A DNA stretch of 64,000 bases. It comes from Xanthomonas sacchari (GTDB taxonomy: Bacteria; Pseudomonadota; Gammaproteobacteria; Xanthomonadales; Xanthomonadaceae). The stretch lies in the NCBI RefSeq assembly GCF_024266585.1, contig NZ_CP100647.1, positions 499,001 to 563,000 of the forward strand, read 5' to 3'. Every line of letters begins with the position of its first letter. Position 1 is the stretch's first letter. A program made the position numbers and the translations under genes. The notes under the pieces were generated by a model that saw nothing but the letters and a program-made list of their open reading frames with translations, did no database searches and was not told the DNA's origin. Below, one piece after another: positions 25,119 to 33,741 of this stretch.

Positions 25119-26333
25119 TTATTGCCCAGGCGAATGATTCGTTGCGTGCAACGGCCTGGGATTCAAGTGTAGCGTACTTTTCGTGGCATCCAGGTTGCCG
25201 ACGCCGTTGGCGCCGATCACCATCGTGGCAAGCGGATCCAGCGCCAGCAGGCGCCCGGCATCGGTGTCGTTGATGGCGGCGGTATAGAATGCGCCGAGCC
25301 CGCTTTCTGCCGCCAGTAAATAGAATGTCTGGCTCAGATGTCCCGAGTCCAGTAACACGGCCTTGTACGCCTTCGGATGGCGCCGGTATTTCCAATGGTG
25401 GCGATCCAGTCGCGCGACATGGAAGACGAGCGCGCTGGAATCTGCGAAGTAATGCTGGCCGATGGTCAGATCCGAGGCCATGGTGCGTGCTTGGGACGCG
25501 CTCAGGTCGATTATCTTCGCAAGCCGGTGCGTATCGGATTCATAATGGTAGAAACCTGGCGCCACGCCTTCCACGTCCATGATCAAGGGATAGGCCTCGA
25601 TCGGGTGCAGCGCTCCGCCGGAAGGGCTGGTTCGGCGGACTGCGACGTGCCCGGGCGCGATTTCCTCCACGCCCATCGCGCCGAAGGTGCCGAACAGCAC
25701 GCGCGCCAGCGCTGCCATGGGCAGGGGCCGGGTGCGGTCGAAATGGCGCGTGGTACGCCTGCGCTGCAGGACGTCGGCCAGGTCGCCCTGCAGTGGCGAC
25801 GCGGGCAATTGCAGATGCGCCAGCGCGTCGTGCCGCTTGGGAAAATGCGGCGGTAGCGCGCCATGCGCCGCGATGTGCTTGTCGAGCCGGGCGCGCTCTG
25901 CGTCGTTGCCGTGCTCCCGGCTGCCTTCATCGCCGGTGATGCCCGACCAGGCGGTCATGCGATGGTAGACGCTGGCCAGCGGATGCCAGCCGATGGCGTC
26001 GAGCGTGGCCTGGCCGTCGAGCAAGGCGGCGCTGGCGCCGTCCGGCGCATCGCAAAGGACGATGCCGTCCTCGATCATCTTGCCGAGGAGCGCAGCGTTG
26101 CAGCCCGCGCGCTGTTCGAGATCGCCTACGTCGGTCCAGGCGTCTCCCGGAAGCGCGGCCATGAGGGCCAGCGCCTCGGGCGTCAGGGGAATCCGCCTGC
26201 CGCTGATCTGGCACAGCAACGTGATGGCGACGCTGCGCGTGAGCGTCACCGATCCGTTGAGCAGCGCCGACAGGTCGGGGAGCAGCAGGTCCCCGATTTC
26301 GATGATGCAGTGCTGCCTTCGGCGGACTTTCAT
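25119..26333 (-). CDS. SagB/ThcOx-type putative peptide maturation dehydrogenase
   Basis: This 404-residue FMN-dependent nitroreductase-fold protein has an N-terminal region of about 150 residues rich in helices. The SagB-type catalytic part contains VLQRRRTTRHFDRTRPLPMA, RRTSPSGGALHPIEAYPLI, PGFYHYESDTHRL and LLDSGHLSQTFYLLAAESGL. SagB enzymes normally oxidise azolines made by a YcaO cyclodehydratase, yet no YcaO gene is present. It corresponds, from memory, to the TIGR04511-type dehydrogenases paired with TIGR04509 peptides. It is the first gene of the pair with the precursor. The chemistry it performs is unknown. Confidence 0.85.
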   Translation of the reverse strand: MKVRRRQHCIIEIGDLLLPDLSALLNGSVTLTRSVAITLLCQISGRRIPLTPEALALMAALPGDAWTDVGDLEQRAGCNAALLGKMIEDGIVLCDAPDGASAALLDGQATLDAIGWHPLASVYHRMTAWSGITGDEGSREHGNDAERARLDKHIAAHGALPPHFPKRHDALAHLQLPASPLQGDLADVLQRRRTTRHFDRTRPLPMAALARVLFGTFGAMGVEEIAPGHVAVRRTSPSGGALHPIEAYPLIMDVEGVAPGFYHYESDTHRLAKIIDLSASQARTMASDLTIGQHYFADSSALVFHVARLDRHHWKYRRHPKAYKAVLLDSGHLSQTFYLLAAESGLGAFYTAAINDTDAGRLLALDPLATMVIGANGVGNLDATKSTLHLNPRPLHATNHSPGQ

Positions 26334-26463
26334 GTTCGCGGATCGGGTAGGGATGGAAGTTTCGTGGGACCGCTGCCGTCGCCCCGCGCCGTTGCGGAAA
26401 GCGACACAACGGCGACCCCCGGGACGCGCTCGGCGACGCCGCAGTATGCCGGAGTTCGTCGCC

Positions 26464-26970
26464 CTATCGCGCGGCCTTCTCTTTCAGCCAATGCTCCAGC
26501 AACGGCCCCTCCGCCCCGAGCAGCGGATCGCTGCGTGGGAACGGCACGTTGGCGATCCGTTGCAGCATTTCGGCCGTGGGCGCGTCCCGGCAGATGTCCC
26601 AGTCCTGCCCATCGGGATAGGCGCCGACGACCAGGAAGTCGGCGCTGGCCGACAGCCGGCAATGGCCGGTACCGGCCGGCAACAGCAGTGCGTCGCCGGC
26701 CGCGAGTGCGACCTCGAGGCCGCCCGGGCCGCCGAGCAGCACGCGGGCGGTTCCGCGGGCGATGCCCAGCACCTCGTGCGCGGTGGAATGGTAGTGGTGG
26801 TAGGCGTAGATGCCGTCGCGCCATTGCGGCGGCCAGCCATGCGTGCCGAAGCGGCGTTCGAAGCCGTCGGCATCCAGGGCGCCGACGCACTGCCGGTAAT
26901 GCAGCACCGGCAGGAACGGGTGGTTGGGCACCCAGGCGTGCGGCGGCAGTTGCCAGTGGTCCAGCAGCAT
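26464..26970 (-). CDS. Cupin domain protein (YjlB-like)
   Basis: This 168-residue single-cupin protein has the metal-binding first motif around [19 protein letters not shown] and the second around [15 protein letters not shown]. The N-terminal block [20 protein letters not shown] is typical of the YjlB-like family of unknown function. It ends 130 bp before the start of the dehydrogenase gene, in the same direction. Nothing ties it to the peptide cassette except position. Confidence 0.82.
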   Translation of the reverse strand: MLLDHWQLPPHAWVPNHPFLPVLHYRQCVGALDADGFERRFGTHGWPPQWRDGIYAYHHYHSTAHEVLGIARGTARVLLGGPGGLEVALAAGDALLLPAGTGHCRLSASADFLVVGAYPDGQDWDICRDAPTAEMLQRIANVPFPRSDPLLGAEGPLLEHWLKEKAAR

Positions 26971-27022
26971 CGCGGGTCTCCTGCGCAGGCGGTCGGCAGG
27001 CCGATGCTAATCGGGCAATGTC

Positions 27023-27062
27023 GTCGCCGTGTCGCCGTGTCGCCGTGTCGCCGTGTCGCCGC
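27023..27062. repeat. 8-bp tandem repeat GTCGCCGT
   Basis: Four exact units of GTCGCCGT and a partial fifth lie between the cupin and SulP genes. A related perfect palindrome TGTCGCCGCGGCGACA lies at 27131-27146 just after the SulP stop. Such arrays vary in copy number between strains. Confidence 0.85.
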
Positions 27063-27165
27063 GGGAGGCGAGTGCGACAGGGCATCGCGCGGCGCTCGGC
27101 CGAGTGGCGTGTTGGCCGCGCGATGGGGCGTGTCGCCGCGGCGACACGACGGTCCTGGTCCGTCG

Positions 27166-28788
27166 TCAGTGCAGGGGAACGCTGTCCACGTCGCCGCGCT
27201 GGTGCGTGCCCAGCCGCCCGACCATTGCCGCGCTGCTCGGATTCAGTCCCACCACCTGGACCTGTGCGCCGTGGCGGCGGAACTTCAGCACCACCTGGTC
27301 CAGCGCGCCGATGGCGCTGATGTCCCAGACGTGCGCGTGGCTCAGGTCCAGGGTGACCCGTGCCGGGGCCTGGGTGAAGTCGAAGGCGCCGGCGAAGCTC
27401 GCGGCCGAGGCGAAGAACAGCTGGCCGCGAATGCGGTAGGTGTGGCCGCCGTCCGCGTCCTGGCTTCGGTCGATGTGGAGCAGGCGCCCGACCTTGCGTG
27501 CGAAGAACAGCGCCGACAGCAACACACCAGTGAGCACGCCGCGTGCCAGGTCGTGGGTGGCCACGGTCACCGCGACGGTGCCGAGCATCACCACGCTGGA
27601 ACTGGCCGGATGGGTGCGCAGCTGCGCCAGCGAGCGCCAGCTGAAGGTGCCGACCGAGACCATGATCATCACCGCTACCAAGGCGGCCATCGGGATCTGC
27701 CGCACCCAGGCGCCGGCGAACACCACCAGCAGCAACAGCACGCTGCCGGCGACCAGCGCGGACAGGCGGCCGCGGCCGCCGGACTTCACGTTGATCACCG
27801 ACTGCCCGATCATCGCGCAGCCGGCCATGCCGCCGAACAGGCCGCTGACCAGGTTGGCCACGCCCTGGCCCACGCATTCGCGGTTCTTGTCGCTGGGCGT
27901 GTCGGTCATGTCGTCGACGATCTGCGCGGTCATCATCGACTCGAGCAGGCCGACCACCGCCATCGTCGCGGCGACCGGGAACACGATCCGCAGCGTCTCC
28001 AGCGTCCACGGCACCGCCGGCAGCACCAGGCTGGGCAGGCGATCGGGCAGCTGTCCCTTGTCGCCGACGGTGGGCACGTGGATGCCGAAGTACAGGGCCA
28101 GCCCGGTCAGCAGCACGATCGCCACCAGCGGCGACGGCACGGCCAGGCCGCGCGTCCAGCGGTGCCCGAGCAGCAGCGCCGCCGCGCCGCCCGCGGCCAC
28201 CGGCAGCAGCGTCCACGGCGCCATGCTGCCCGCGGTCAACGCCGCGCCCAGCACCAGCAGCCACAGGCCGATGCCGGGGAAGCTGCGCTGCGACAGCCAC
28301 GGCAGGCCGTAGATCAGCAGCAGGCCCAGCGCCACCAGCGGATACACCGGCGCGGGCACGCCGATCAGTTCGGGCAGTTGCGCCATCAAGATCAGGATCG
28401 CCAGCGCGTTGACGAAGCCGGTGATCACCGAGCGCGAGACGAAGCGCATCAGCGCGCCGAGCTTGAACAGCCCGGCCAGGATCTGCAGCACGCCGGTCAG
28501 CAGCGTGGCCGCCAGCAGGTAGGGCAGGCCGTGCTGCTTGACCAGGCCGATCATCAGCAGCGCCATCGCGCCGGTGGCCGCGGAGATCATCCCGGGGCGC
28601 CCGCCGGCGAAGGCGATGGTCACGCAGATGCAGAAGGCGGCATACAGGCCGATCTTGGGATCGACCCCGGCGATGATCGAGAACGCGATCGCCTCGGGAA
28701 TCAGCGCCAGTGCCACGACCAGGCCGGCGAGGACGTCGCCGCGGAGATTGCCGCACCAGGACTGGTGCAGGGAAGAGGTGAATTTCAA
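27166..28788 (-). CDS. SulP family inorganic anion transporter with STAS domain
   Basis: This inner-membrane protein of about 540 residues has 10-14 hydrophobic segments. The SulP signature region is near the N-terminus ([37 protein letters not shown]), and a C-terminal STAS domain follows ([20 protein letters not shown]). SulP proteins move sulfate, bicarbonate or other anions; the substrate here is open. I chose the TTG at 28788 because AGGAG lies 8 bp upstream. A GTG at 28806 has its Shine-Dalgarno too close. No carbonic anhydrase or sulfate-assimilation gene adjoins. Confidence 0.9.
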   Translation of the reverse strand: MKFTSSLHQSWCGNLRGDVLAGLVVALALIPEAIAFSIIAGVDPKIGLYAAFCICVTIAFAGGRPGMISAATGAMALLMIGLVKQHGLPYLLAATLLTGVLQILAGLFKLGALMRFVSRSVITGFVNALAILILMAQLPELIGVPAPVYPLVALGLLLIYGLPWLSQRSFPGIGLWLLVLGAALTAGSMAPWTLLPVAAGGAAALLLGHRWTRGLAVPSPLVAIVLLTGLALYFGIHVPTVGDKGQLPDRLPSLVLPAVPWTLETLRIVFPVAATMAVVGLLESMMTAQIVDDMTDTPSDKNRECVGQGVANLVSGLFGGMAGCAMIGQSVINVKSGGRGRLSALVAGSVLLLLVVFAGAWVRQIPMAALVAVMIMVSVGTFSWRSLAQLRTHPASSSVVMLGTVAVTVATHDLARGVLTGVLLSALFFARKVGRLLHIDRSQDADGGHTYRIRGQLFFASAASFAGAFDFTQAPARVTLDLSHAHVWDISAIGALDQVVLKFRRHGAQVQVVGLNPSSAAMVGRLGTHQRGDVDSVPLH

Positions 28789-29102
28789 GGTAAACGCTCC
28801 TGACACCGCCCCTGGCGTGGGGCAGCGCTGTGTTCGACGGACGAATCAGTAACCCGCGGCCTGCCGTGGAAGGCGGACCGATGCGAGGCGCGGGTGTCAG
28901 GGTGGCGTCATGAGCGACAACGTGGGAGCGGGCACGCGCACAGCGGCGCGGTGGGCCAGTATACGCAAGGCCCGCCGCCCGGCCCGGCCGCGTTGCGCAC
29001 GCTGTGACCGCAGGCACGCCGGCCGCGCCGCACGGCTCACGTTACGCTCACTTTCGCCGCGCAGAATGGGCGGACCGTAGCGCTGTGTCCGTGGAGTCGG
29101 CC
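28789..29102. other. Divergent intergenic region without recognised elements
   Basis: These 314 bp separate the SulP gene from a rightward hypothetical gene. I see no repeat, hairpin with T-run or credible small gene. Confidence 0.5.
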
Positions 29103-29522
29103 ATGCAGGATCTTCGTCTCGACCATGTCGATGGCGCCTTGTCCGCCCTGGACCAGGCCGACCCCCAGCACAAGGCCGCGCTGTGGCAGTGGGCGTGCCT
29201 GGAAATGCTGCACGAGACGCTCAGCGCCATGCATCAGCTCTCGCACCGCGCCGGTGTCGCCGACCTGGTCGCCGACGCGTGGCTGGCGCCGGTGGACGTG
29301 ATCGCGCCGGAGCAGCCGTTCCTGCAGCGCGCCGCGCTGGCCGATCCGCGCGTGCAGGTCTTCGCGCTGGCGCTGAATGCGGCCCCGTCGCGGCAGTCGC
29401 GTGCCGAGTTGTGGCGCAGCGGCTACGCCAGTGCGATCCGGGCGACGCTGCAGGGCATGCAGGCCCTGGCCGGCAAGCACCGGATCGACGCGCAACTGCC
29501 CGCGCACGCCGCGGTCGCCTGA
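29103..29522 (+). CDS. Conserved hypothetical protein
   Basis: This 139-residue soluble protein is rich in Ala, Leu, Gln and Trp and probably all-helical (LWQWACLEMLHETLSAMHQL). There is no signal, membrane segment or known motif. The start at 29103 has GGAG 9 bp upstream; the frame is open to 29004 but without a good site. Codon use fits a real gene. I do not recognise it. Confidence 0.65.
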   Translation: MQDLRLDHVDGALSALDQADPQHKAALWQWACLEMLHETLSAMHQLSHRAGVADLVADAWLAPVDVIAPEQPFLQRAALADPRVQVFALALNAAPSRQSRAELWRSGYASAIRATLQGMQALAGKHRIDAQLPAHAAVA

Positions 29523-29702
29523 GACACGGCGGGGGCGCCGCCACGCCCGCATCGTCGCAACGGCCGAACGCTGCCGGCATCCCCCCATCGTGCGCGATCC
29601 TTGCGGCGGCATCGCCACGGCACGCGCGTCCTGCACACGCGCTGACGCGCGCACCACGCTGCGTTCACCCGCATACCACGGCATGCGCCACAGCCTGGGC
29701 GC

Positions 29703-29906
29703 ATGGCTCACGACGATCGTCCCTCCGCCGCGCCGCCGGCCTCGCGCCGCCGCGACCCGACGCCCGGTCCCACCGCCAGCGGCGCGTCCGAAGCGGCGGC
29801 ATGGTGGCGGCAACTGCGCCTGGGCCGCTGGTTGGCGGTGGCGGCCCTGCTGCTGGGCCTGGCCCTGGCCATCGTCCTGCTGCTGCGTGGGGTGGGACAT
29901 GGGTGA
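29703..29906 (+). CDS. Small single-pass membrane protein before the DUF3182 gene
   Basis: This 67-residue protein has a Pro/Arg-rich N-terminus and one membrane helix (LAVAALLLGLALAIVLLLRG). Its stop overlaps the start of the DUF3182 gene by 8 bp, so the two are likely translated together. The function is unknown. The gene's reality rests on the overlap and the clean membrane segment; there is only a weak ribosome-binding site. Confidence 0.55.
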   Translation: MAHDDRPSAAPPASRRRDPTPGPTASGASEAAAWWRQLRLGRWLAVAALLLGLALAIVLLLRGVGHG

Positions 29907-31047
29907 GGCGCCCCGGCCTGCCGATATGCCGCAGGGGGGCGCGCAGGCGGCGGCTCCCGCCGCGCACAGCAACGTGCGCGCCTTCCACCTGCGTGGGTCT
30001 TCGCCCGAGGGCCACGAGGCCGCCACCCATGCCTGGGTGGTCGCCGAGGTGGCGCGGCTGATGCGCCTGCCGCTGCACGACGACCACGTTGCCGCCGGCG
30101 TCGGCGGGTTCTACGTGCCGGACGAGACCCTGACCGCCGCGCATGCCGCGCACCTGGGCGTGCGCAGCGCCGCCGACCTGCTCGGCGGCGTGGTGCCGCA
30201 TGCCTTCGTCGCCACCAAGGCGATCAGCCATCCCCTGGTGGACGCCGACGCGCAGGCGCCGGCCGGGTGGCAACCGGCGCTGGGCGCGGCGCTGGCGGCG
30301 GTGACGCTGCCCGGCTACACCGCCTTCAACGCGGCCGATGCGCGGCGTGCGTATGCGCGCCTGTGCCAGGGCGGGCCGGTGCGGCTGAAGCTGTCGCACG
30401 GGGTCGGCGGCATGGGGCAGGTGCTGCTCGACGACGCATCGGCGCTGGAGGCGGCGCTGGCGCGGCTGCCCGCGGCGGAATTGACGCGGCACGGCGCGGT
30501 GCTGGAGCGGCATCTGCAGCAGCCCACCACCTTCAGCATCGGTGAGATGCACTGCGCCGGCGTGACCATCGCCTATTGCGGCACGCAGACGGTCACCCGC
30601 GACGGCCGCGGCCGCGAGGCGTATGGCGGCTCGGAACTGCAGGTGATCCGCGGCACCCTCGCGACGTTGCTGGAGCAGGCATTGCCGCCCCGGCAGCGCA
30701 CCGCGGTCATGAAGGCGCGCGACTACGACCGCCTGGTGGCCGCGGCCTATCCGGACTTCTTCGCGTCGCGGCGCAACTACGATGTGATCGACGGAGTCGT
30801 GCAGGACGCCACCTCCGTCTGCGGTGTGCTGGAGCAGTCCTGGCGCGTCGGCGGCGCCACGCCGGCGGAACTGGCCGCGGTCGCCGCGTTCCAGCAGGCG
30901 CCGACGCTGCAGCGGGTGATCGCGGCCACCGTCGAACGCTACGGCGCGCCGCCGCCGCCCCCGGCCGGGGCCCAGGTCTATTATGTCGGCGAGGCGCCGC
31001 AGATCGGCCTGCTGACCAAATACCGCTACATGCGCAGCGCGCAATGA
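29899..31047 (+). CDS. DUF3182 family protein
   Basis: This 382-residue protein contains the DUF3182 blocks [32 protein letters not shown] and [16 protein letters not shown], ending in a Tyr-rich [19 protein letters not shown]. The layout (Lys, Gly-rich loop, then acidic region) suggests an ATP-grasp-like fold, but this is only a guess. It overlaps the upstream membrane-protein gene by 8 bp and the downstream hydrolase by 4 bp (ATGA). This makes a tight operon. DUF3182 with an alpha/beta hydrolase is a pairing I have seen before in proteobacteria. Confidence 0.8.
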   Translation: MGEAPRPADMPQGGAQAAAPAAHSNVRAFHLRGSSPEGHEAATHAWVVAEVARLMRLPLHDDHVAAGVGGFYVPDETLTAAHAAHLGVRSAADLLGGVVPHAFVATKAISHPLVDADAQAPAGWQPALGAALAAVTLPGYTAFNAADARRAYARLCQGGPVRLKLSHGVGGMGQVLLDDASALEAALARLPAAELTRHGAVLERHLQQPTTFSIGEMHCAGVTIAYCGTQTVTRDGRGREAYGGSELQVIRGTLATLLEQALPPRQRTAVMKARDYDRLVAAAYPDFFASRRNYDVIDGVVQDATSVCGVLEQSWRVGGATPAELAAVAAFQQAPTLQRVIAATVERYGAPPPPPAGAQVYYVGEAPQIGLLTKYRYMRSAQ

Positions 31048-31943
31048 CGATGGAAGCAGAACTCTCCAGCATCGACATCCCGGTCGACGGCACGGCGCTG
31101 AGCGGCACCCTGCTGACCCCGACCGATCGCCTGCCCGGCGTGCTGTTCGTGCATGGCTGGGGCGGCAACCAGCACCACAACCTGGTGCGCGCGCGCGAGG
31201 CGGCCGGCCTGGGCTGCGTGTGTCTGACCTTCGACCTGCGCGGCCACGAGGGCTTGGCGTCGATGCGCGAGACGGTGACGCGCGCGCAGAACCTGGACGA
31301 CATCAAGGCCGCCTACGACCGCCTGGCGGCGTCGCCGCAGGTGGATCCGGAGGCGATCGCGGTGGTGGGTCTGAGCTACGGCGGCTACCTTGCTGCATTG
31401 CTGACGCTGGAGCGGCCGGTGGAATGGCTGGCGCTGCGCTCGCCGGCGCTGTACATGGACGCGCACTGGGACGGGCCGAAGGTGGCGCTGAACCGCGATC
31501 CGGAGCTGATGCCGTACCGGCACCGCGCGGTGGCGCCCGCCGACAACCGCGCCCTGGCCGCCTGCGCGCGCTTCGGCGGCGATGTGCTGCTGGTGGAGGC
31601 CGAGCGCGACGTGATCGTGCCGGGGCAGGTGCTGCGCAACTACGCGGCGGCGTTCTCCCGCGCGCGCTCGTTGACCACGCGCACGATCGCCGGCGCCGAT
31701 CACGCGCTGACCGACAAGGCGCATCAGGCCGCCTACACGCGCTACCTGATCGACTGGCTGACCGACATGGTGATCGGGCGTCGCGTGGCCCTGGCCAGCC
31801 GCCTGGTCGAACAGCGCAAGCAGCGTCTCAAGCACAGCGAGGGCCAGGCGGCGACCGCGCCGGGCAAGGGCTCGAACGCGTTCCATGGCCGCCTGACAGC
31901 GAAGGAGCGCAGCGCTTCGCCGCCGCCGCCGCCGCCGCGTTGA
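31044..31943 (+). CDS. Alpha/beta hydrolase coupled to DUF3182
   Basis: This 299-residue protein has [20 protein letters not shown] (oxyanion loop), FDLRGHEG, the nucleophile elbow GLSYGG, the acid in [10 protein letters not shown] and the catalytic His in [12 protein letters not shown]. The C-terminus after about residue 255 is a basic, Pro-ending tail. The start ATG at 31044 overlaps the DUF3182 stop (ATGA); a second ATG follows 6 bp later. The substrate is unknown. Confidence 0.85.
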   Translation: MTMEAELSSIDIPVDGTALSGTLLTPTDRLPGVLFVHGWGGNQHHNLVRAREAAGLGCVCLTFDLRGHEGLASMRETVTRAQNLDDIKAAYDRLAASPQVDPEAIAVVGLSYGGYLAALLTLERPVEWLALRSPALYMDAHWDGPKVALNRDPELMPYRHRAVAPADNRALAACARFGGDVLLVEAERDVIVPGQVLRNYAAAFSRARSLTTRTIAGADHALTDKAHQAAYTRYLIDWLTDMVIGRRVALASRLVEQRKQRLKHSEGQAATAPGKGSNAFHGRLTAKERSASPPPPPPR

Positions 31944-32087
31944 GCGCAGCACGCATGAGGCGTGCAACCGTTGCGCGTGCAGCGCAGGTGCTGCGCACGC
32001 GCGACGCCGCGCTGTCCGGTTGTCGCGCGCTGCGCCAACAGACGGCGTCTTGCACGCGCATCCCGTCACTACGGAAGCCCTCGCTGC

Positions 32088-32150
32088 AGGAGCGGCTTCA
32101 GCCGCGACGGACTTCACCGGGAACGCTCGGTCGCGGCTGAAGCCGCTCCT
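32088..32150. repeat. Inverted REP pair
   Basis: AGGAGCGGCTTCAGCCGCGA and its complement face each other around a 21-bp centre. It lies between the hydrolase and the leftward gene at 32185-32502, so it sits between converging transcripts. Confidence 0.85.
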
Positions 32151-32184
32151 AAGGGAGTGGCGCCGCGCGCCGCAAGACCTGTCC

Positions 32185-32502
32185 TCAGTGACGCCGGCTC
32201 GAATGCGCCAGGTGCTGCCAGGCATGCCGCACCAGCCAGCGCGCCTCGTCCCATGGCACCGACAGCATCGGCACGCACTGGTGGTAGGCATCCTGCAGTA
32301 CCCGATACAGCTGCGCCTCGTTGGCGCGCGGGTAGGCCAGATAGACGTCGTAGCCGATCTTCAGCAACTGCGCGTAGTCGGCGAAACCCTGGTGGCCGAG
32401 GCGGCCCTCGGCATGGGCCTGCCGCCAGTACGCCATCTCGGCGTCCAGATCGATGCTGGCGCGAGCGCGGGTCGGTTGGTCAAGCGCGGAGACGGTGTGC
32501 AT
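32185..32502 (-). CDS. Hypothetical protein (xanthomonad-type)
   Basis: This 105-residue soluble protein is rich in aromatic residues in its helical core (AEMAYWRQAHAEGRLGHQGF, YAQLLKIGYDVYLAYPRA, WDEARWLVRHAWQHL). The pattern suggests a compact helical regulator or adaptor. I recall similar short proteins in Xanthomonas without function. GGTGAT lies 3 bp before the start, a poor spacing. An upstream extension to 32721 is open but Arg-rich and unlikely. Confidence 0.6.
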   Translation of the reverse strand: MHTVSALDQPTRARASIDLDAEMAYWRQAHAEGRLGHQGFADYAQLLKIGYDVYLAYPRANEAQLYRVLQDAYHQCVPMLSVPWDEARWLVRHAWQHLAHSSRRH

Positions 32503-32828
32503 GACATCACCCCGGTGTCGACGATCCCCTGTGCCCCGGATGCTAACCCGGGACTGAACGCCGGCCGTGAGGATTGCGTTCGCCGCGCGTGAAGCCACGC
32601 GCAGACACCTCCGCGGATCTAGCGTCATGGGATGGCCTGCACCCTTCTCGATGCTCCGCGGATCGTGGTCTTGCGGTTGCCGCGGCGCCGCCCCACGGGC
32701 ATGCCGACACGGTCCTGCCACCGCGCCGCGCCATGCTGCACTGCAGCTTGCGCCGAAATGGTGATGATCTATAACTATTGTCAGACATAAGTGATCCGCT
32801 CCTCCCCCCTCCCCATGCAGGCCTATCC
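32503..32828. other. Intergenic region upstream of ech
   Basis: These 326 bp hold no credible gene. The right end is AT-rich (32769-32795) and contains the probable promoter and operator of the hydroxycinnamate genes. Confidence 0.5.
32775..32791. promoter_or_regulatory. Candidate MarR (HcaR-type) operator upstream of ech
   Basis: CTATTGTCAGACATAAG is an imperfect palindrome (12 of 17 positions symmetric; core TGTC-A-GACA), 37 bp before the ech start. It sits in an AT-rich pocket with TATAAC just upstream. The size and symmetry suit the MarR regulator encoded in this cluster; binding is inferred. Confidence 0.45.
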
Positions 32829-33659
32829 ATGAGCAGCTACCAAGACCGCTGGCAGACCGTCCAAGTCGAGATCGACGCAGGCATCGCCTGGGTCACCCTG
32901 AACCGCCCGGACAAGCGCAACGCGATGAGCCCCACGCTCAACCGCGAGATGATCGACGTGCTGGAGACCCTGGAGCTGGACAGCAGCGCCGAAGTGCTGG
33001 TGCTGACCGGCGCCGGCGAATCCTGGTCGGCCGGCATGGACCTGAAGGAATACTTCCGCGAGACCGACGGCAAGGAAGAGATCGTGCAGGAGCGCATGCG
33101 CCGCGATTGTTCGCAGTGGCAGTGGCGCCTGCTGCGCTTCTACAGCAAGCCGACCATCGCCGCGGTCAACGGCTGGTGCTTCGGCGGCGCGTTCTCGCCG
33201 CTGGTGGCCTGCGACCTGGCCATCGCCGCCGATGAGGCGGTGTTCGGCTTGTCGGAGATCAACTGGGGCATTCCCCCGGGCAACCTGGTCAGCAAGGCCG
33301 TCGCCGACACCATGGGCCACCGCAACGCCCTGCTCTACATCATGACCGGACGCACCTTCACCGGCCCCGAGGCGGCGCAGATGGGCCTGGTCAACGCCAG
33401 CGTGCCGCGCGCGCAGCTGCGCGCCGAGGTGACCAAGCTGGCGCAGGAACTGCAGCAGAAGAACCCGGTGGTGCTGCGCTTCGCCAAGCACGGCTTCAAG
33501 CGCTGCCGCGAACTGACCTGGGAGCAGAACGAGGACTACCTGTACGCCAAGGTCGACCAGTCCAATCACCGCGATCCCGAGAAGGGCCGGCAACAGGGCC
33601 TGAAGCAGTTCCTGGACGACAAAACCATCAAGCCCGGTCTGCAGACCTACAAGCGCTGA
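32829..33659 (+). CDS. ech: p-Hydroxycinnamoyl-CoA hydratase/lyase (feruloyl-CoA hydratase-lyase)
   Basis: This 276-residue crotonase-fold enzyme hydrates feruloyl-, caffeoyl- or coumaroyl-CoA and cleaves the product to the aldehyde and acetyl-CoA. It is nearly collinear with Pseudomonas Ech (also 276 residues): LNRPDKRNAMSPTLNREMID, SAGMDLKEYFRE, NGWCFGGAFSPLVACDLAIA, GLSEINWGIPPGNLVSKA and AKHGFKRCRELTWEQNEDYL. The start at 32829 matches the family N-terminus. It is the first gene of the rightward hydroxycinnamate cluster and lies 82 bp before the CoA ligase. Confidence 0.96.
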   Translation: MSSYQDRWQTVQVEIDAGIAWVTLNRPDKRNAMSPTLNREMIDVLETLELDSSAEVLVLTGAGESWSAGMDLKEYFRETDGKEEIVQERMRRDCSQWQWRLLRFYSKPTIAAVNGWCFGGAFSPLVACDLAIAADEAVFGLSEINWGIPPGNLVSKAVADTMGHRNALLYIMTGRTFTGPEAAQMGLVNASVPRAQLRAEVTKLAQELQQKNPVVLRFAKHGFKRCRELTWEQNEDYLYAKVDQSNHRDPEKGRQQGLKQFLDDKTIKPGLQTYKR

Positions 33660-33741
33660 CCCGTCGCGTCGCCTGCGGCCCCGCGGGGCCGCAGGCGACG
33701 CTGCCGCTGGCCGTGCCGTCTCTCTCCTCCGGATGGTTCCG

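Noticed and set aside
25119..26333. Assignment of the SagB-type protein as an ordinary nitroreductase
   Set aside because: The long N-terminal region, the SPSGGALHPIEAY block and the adjacent NHLP-like peptide fit the peptide-maturation group better; a plain nitroreductase is about half this length.
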